Below, in pieces: positions 61,932-64,000 of a DNA stretch of 64,000 nucleotides (positions are counted from its first letter, which is position 1; every line of letters starts with the position of its first letter). Below the pieces are notes generated by a model, which searched no databases, was not told the DNA's origin, and saw only the letters and a list, made by a program, of their open reading frames with translations. The DNA is from Chryseobacterium sp. SORGH_AS_0447 (GTDB lineage: Bacteria; Bacteroidota; Bacteroidia; Flavobacteriales; Weeksellaceae): positions 3,342,501 through 3,406,500 of the forward strand of contig NZ_JAUTAR010000001.1 of NCBI RefSeq assembly GCF_030818695.1. The letters are read 5' to 3'. The translations under genes were made by a program, and so were the position numbers.

Positions 61932-63602
61932 TTATTCAAACTTTCTCTTCCTCAACCAGAAGAACAACCCTCCCAGGATTCCGATGATGACTAACGGCAG
62001 CAGCAGGTTAAACCATTGCCAGTTGGTTTTCTCTTCGGTGATTCTCTGGCGGTCCAGGAGCCTTTCTTCGATGTTTCGGTTTCTCAGTTCCATCAGGTTG
62101 CTGTCGTCCAGAAGATAGTCTAAGGCATTTCGCAGGAACTGCTCGTTTCCGAACTGTTCGTTGGTCAGCAGATCGACGCCCAACGGAAGCGGTTCGCCTT
62201 TCAGGACTTTATTTCGGCCTACGTCTCCGTCGGCGATGATGATCATTTTGTTTTCAGGGCTTGTGCTTTTGAAACCCGGATATGATTTTCTTTCGATTCT
62301 CGAAGCATAGGCCGAGTTGAACTTTCCTTCCAGAGACACCGCATAGATTTTTGGAGTGCTTGGTTTCTCCATCTGCCCAAGACTGTCGACGCTTGAAATT
62401 TCTTTCAGGTCTACATAATTCGGAACCTGTTTCAGCAAGGTACGTTCGCTGGATTCAAAAAGGACGCGGGTTTTAATATTCTTTCTTCCGCCCAAGGTAT
62501 CGATGGAAGTTGGAAATTCAAACTTTACCGGGTTAATGTTTTTGGTGATTGGATTATCTTTTTCTGCGATTCCCAATGGGAAATACGGCCACGGAAGGCT
62601 TGTGTACTGCGGATTTCCGCTTACTTCTCCGGTAACCAGCCTCAACAAAGCAAATTTCTTTACATCCTTTACCAGAGCCGGATTGATTCTTACTCCGTAA
62701 TTGAAGAAAAAATCGGTCATGTTGATGTCTACCGGGAAAGGCATTACTTTCTGGGATCTCATCAGCGTATCCATCTCGGCATTCACAGCATCGATCATCC
62801 AAAGGGTTTTTCCGCCATTCATAATGTATTGATCAAGGATTACCTTTTCACCATCGGTAAAAGCTTTTCTCGGTTTTGCAATGACCAGGGCATTCATTTG
62901 CTTTAAGGTAGGAATGTCTGCCAGTGTAAGCTCGGTCTGGTTTTTAGGAATAATCGGGCCGGCATCGTAACTTTCGGTAGCCAGCTGCATAAAGCCCTGG
63001 AATTCCATCGGATTCAGTTCGTCCTGGTTCACGAGAATCCCGATTTTCTTTCTTTTGTTGGCGGCAATGTTTTTAATATTGGAAACGAGGTTGTATTCCA
63101 AATTTTCAATGGATTTCGTCAGCTGCTGATCGGCATCAATTCCTGTCTGCTGAACCACCAATGGAATGGAAACCCCTTTTTTATCATATTTTACCACCGC
63201 ATATGGGAAAAGCATGATCTGGGAAACCTTTCCATCCTTGATATCCGGAAGCATGGAAGGCTGCATGCCCATTGCCATCAGGGTATCTTTCGACATCTTG
63301 GTTTTGATAGGATCAATGAATTTAAAATCGATCTTCGGATTTATTTTCCTGAATTCTTCCAGCATAAACTTCGTTTCGCCCTGCAGCTGCTTGAAGCTTG
63401 CCGGGAAATCCCCTTCCAGGTAAACATCTACCACCAATGGCTTGTTTACCGATTCCAGCATCTTAATAGTATTATCGGAAAGCGTATATCTTTTTTCTTT
63501 GGTTAAATCCAGCCTGATGCCTGAAACTGCAAGAATAATGGCCAGAGGCAGGACAACAAAAAGTAAAATTCCTAACGGAGACTTAAATGATATCTTCTTC
63601 AT
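61932..63602 (-). CDS. gldG: Gliding motility ABC transporter auxiliary protein GldG
   Basis: A 556-residue membrane-anchored protein of the GldA-GldF-GldG ABC transporter, needed for gliding in Flavobacterium johnsoniae. The N-terminal helix (ILLFVVLPLAIILAVSGI, about 12-30) is followed by the GldG/ABC_transp_aux domain (KRYTLSDNTIKMLESVNKPL, VDVYLEGDFPASFKQL near 60) and a C-terminal helix (WFNLLLPLVIIGILGGLFFW) with a basic end. Its ATG is 4 bases after the gldF stop. Confidence 0.93.
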   Translation of the reverse strand: MKKISFKSPLGILLFVVLPLAIILAVSGIRLDLTKEKRYTLSDNTIKMLESVNKPLVVDVYLEGDFPASFKQLQGETKFMLEEFRKINPKIDFKFIDPIKTKMSKDTLMAMGMQPSMLPDIKDGKVSQIMLFPYAVVKYDKKGVSIPLVVQQTGIDADQQLTKSIENLEYNLVSNIKNIAANKRKKIGILVNQDELNPMEFQGFMQLATESYDAGPIIPKNQTELTLADIPTLKQMNALVIAKPRKAFTDGEKVILDQYIMNGGKTLWMIDAVNAEMDTLMRSQKVMPFPVDINMTDFFFNYGVRINPALVKDVKKFALLRLVTGEVSGNPQYTSLPWPYFPLGIAEKDNPITKNINPVKFEFPTSIDTLGGRKNIKTRVLFESSERTLLKQVPNYVDLKEISSVDSLGQMEKPSTPKIYAVSLEGKFNSAYASRIERKSYPGFKSTSPENKMIIIADGDVGRNKVLKGEPLPLGVDLLTNEQFGNEQFLRNALDYLLDDSNLMELRNRNIEERLLDRQRITEEKTNWQWFNLLLPLVIIGILGGLFFWLRKRKFE

Positions 63603-63606
63603 AATT

Positions 63607-64000
63607 CTACTTTTTTTTATTGATAAAATGATTGGACAATACTAAAGCAACCCCAATGATGAAAACGAAATAGGCAACATCTTTAAAATCGATAAGCCCT
63701 CTGGTAAATCCTAAGAAATGCTGATAAAAACCTATGTTCTGCAAAATGAAATCTGCCCCTCCTAATAATTTGTAACTGGCCAGCTGTTCAATTCCGAAAT
63801 ACAGGATAAAGCACATGAAAACCCCAAGCAGATAAGCCATGATCTGGTTTTGGGAAAGCGAAGACGCCAGAATTCCCACTCCGGAAAAAGCAGCAATGAG
63901 AATAATTAATCCTACGTAGCTTCCGAACGTCATTCCAAGATCGATGTTTCCTTCCGGAACCCCCAGAACATACACGGTATACAGGTAGATCAGTGATGGA
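63607..64000 (-). CDS. gldF: Gliding motility ABC transporter permease GldF (partial)
   Basis: The C-terminal 131 or so codons of the permease. The frame stays open to the window edge (64000), so the start lies outside. Visible are IYLYTVYVLGVPEGNIDLG, several membrane helices (GLIILIAAFSGVGILASSL, YLLGVFMCFILYFGI, AYFVFIIGVALVLSN) and the end FINKKK. It forms one unit with gldG. Confidence 0.9.
   Translation of the reverse strand, partial: PSLIYLYTVYVLGVPEGNIDLGMTFGSYVGLIILIAAFSGVGILASSLSQNQIMAYLLGVFMCFILYFGIEQLASYKLLGGADFILQNIGFYQHFLGFTRGLIDFKDVAYFVFIIGVALVLSNHFINKKK

Overview
The window is chromosomal DNA from a flavobacterium, most likely Chryseobacterium or a close relative in the Weeksellaceae. 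The signs are Bacteroidetes-type promoters (-7 element TAnnTTTG), AT-rich spacers, type IX secretion (T9SS) sorting domains, gliding genes gldG/gldF, a complete protein-glutaminase precursor of the kind known from Chryseobacterium proteolyticum, and families of palindromic or short-unit repeats between genes. No tRNA, rRNA, prophage, insertion sequence or CRISPR array was seen.

Layout. 0-8 kb (minus strand): a lipid-kinase-like gene, an RsiV-like lipoprotein, a pair of DUF3857/transglutaminase-fold proteins, and gyrB. 8-11 kb: cytochrome bd oxidase cydAB, then a protein with two OmpA-like domains. 11-17 kb: a T9SS delta-60 repeat protein, lysS, a possible small RNA, rlmF, a lipoprotein cytochrome c and a small lipoprotein. 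17-25 kb (plus): the whole tryptophan pathway, trpE-[four-helix-bundle gene]-trpG-D-C-F-B-A, behind a leader peptide with three consecutive Trp codons and an attenuator; then lipB. 26-31 kb: protein-glutaminase, a frameshifted lipoprotein, an organic-peroxide operon (nitroreductase-ohrR-ohr) with a perfect palindromic operator, a lactonase-fold protein and a frameshifted HNH gene. 31-33 kb: an exported peptide-deformylase-like protein and a ChaN-like protein. 33-44 kb: a heme acquisition locus. The minus operon is hmuR-hmuY-hmuT(frameshifted)-hmuU-hmuV-methyltransferase-hmuS. Facing it are two secreted T9SS proteins, one HmuY-like, whose promoters share near-identical Fur-like sequences. 44-46 kb: a Crp/Fnr regulator, an NmrA-type reductase and a monooxygenase. 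46-51 kb (minus): sulfate assimilation (Rrf2 regulator, cysH, cysD, cysN, TauE-type permease). 51-62 kb: a surface protein, a second Crp/Fnr regulator with a short-chain dehydrogenase sharing its operator-like palindrome, a free-standing EF-Tu domain-3-like protein, further dehydrogenases, an AraC regulator and a decayed toxin-antitoxin pair. 62-64 kb: gldG and the 3' part of gldF.

Five genes are broken by an apparent single-base change, mostly in or next to homopolymers. This could be real decay, but it is also what long-read assembly error looks like. The most interesting signals are the twin Fur-like promoters driving T9SS-secreted candidate hemophores, the trp attenuator with an almost leaderless leader peptide, the repeat-derived N-termini of TrpG, TrpF and TrpA, the ohr operator, and the Crp/Fnr-SDR shared palindrome.
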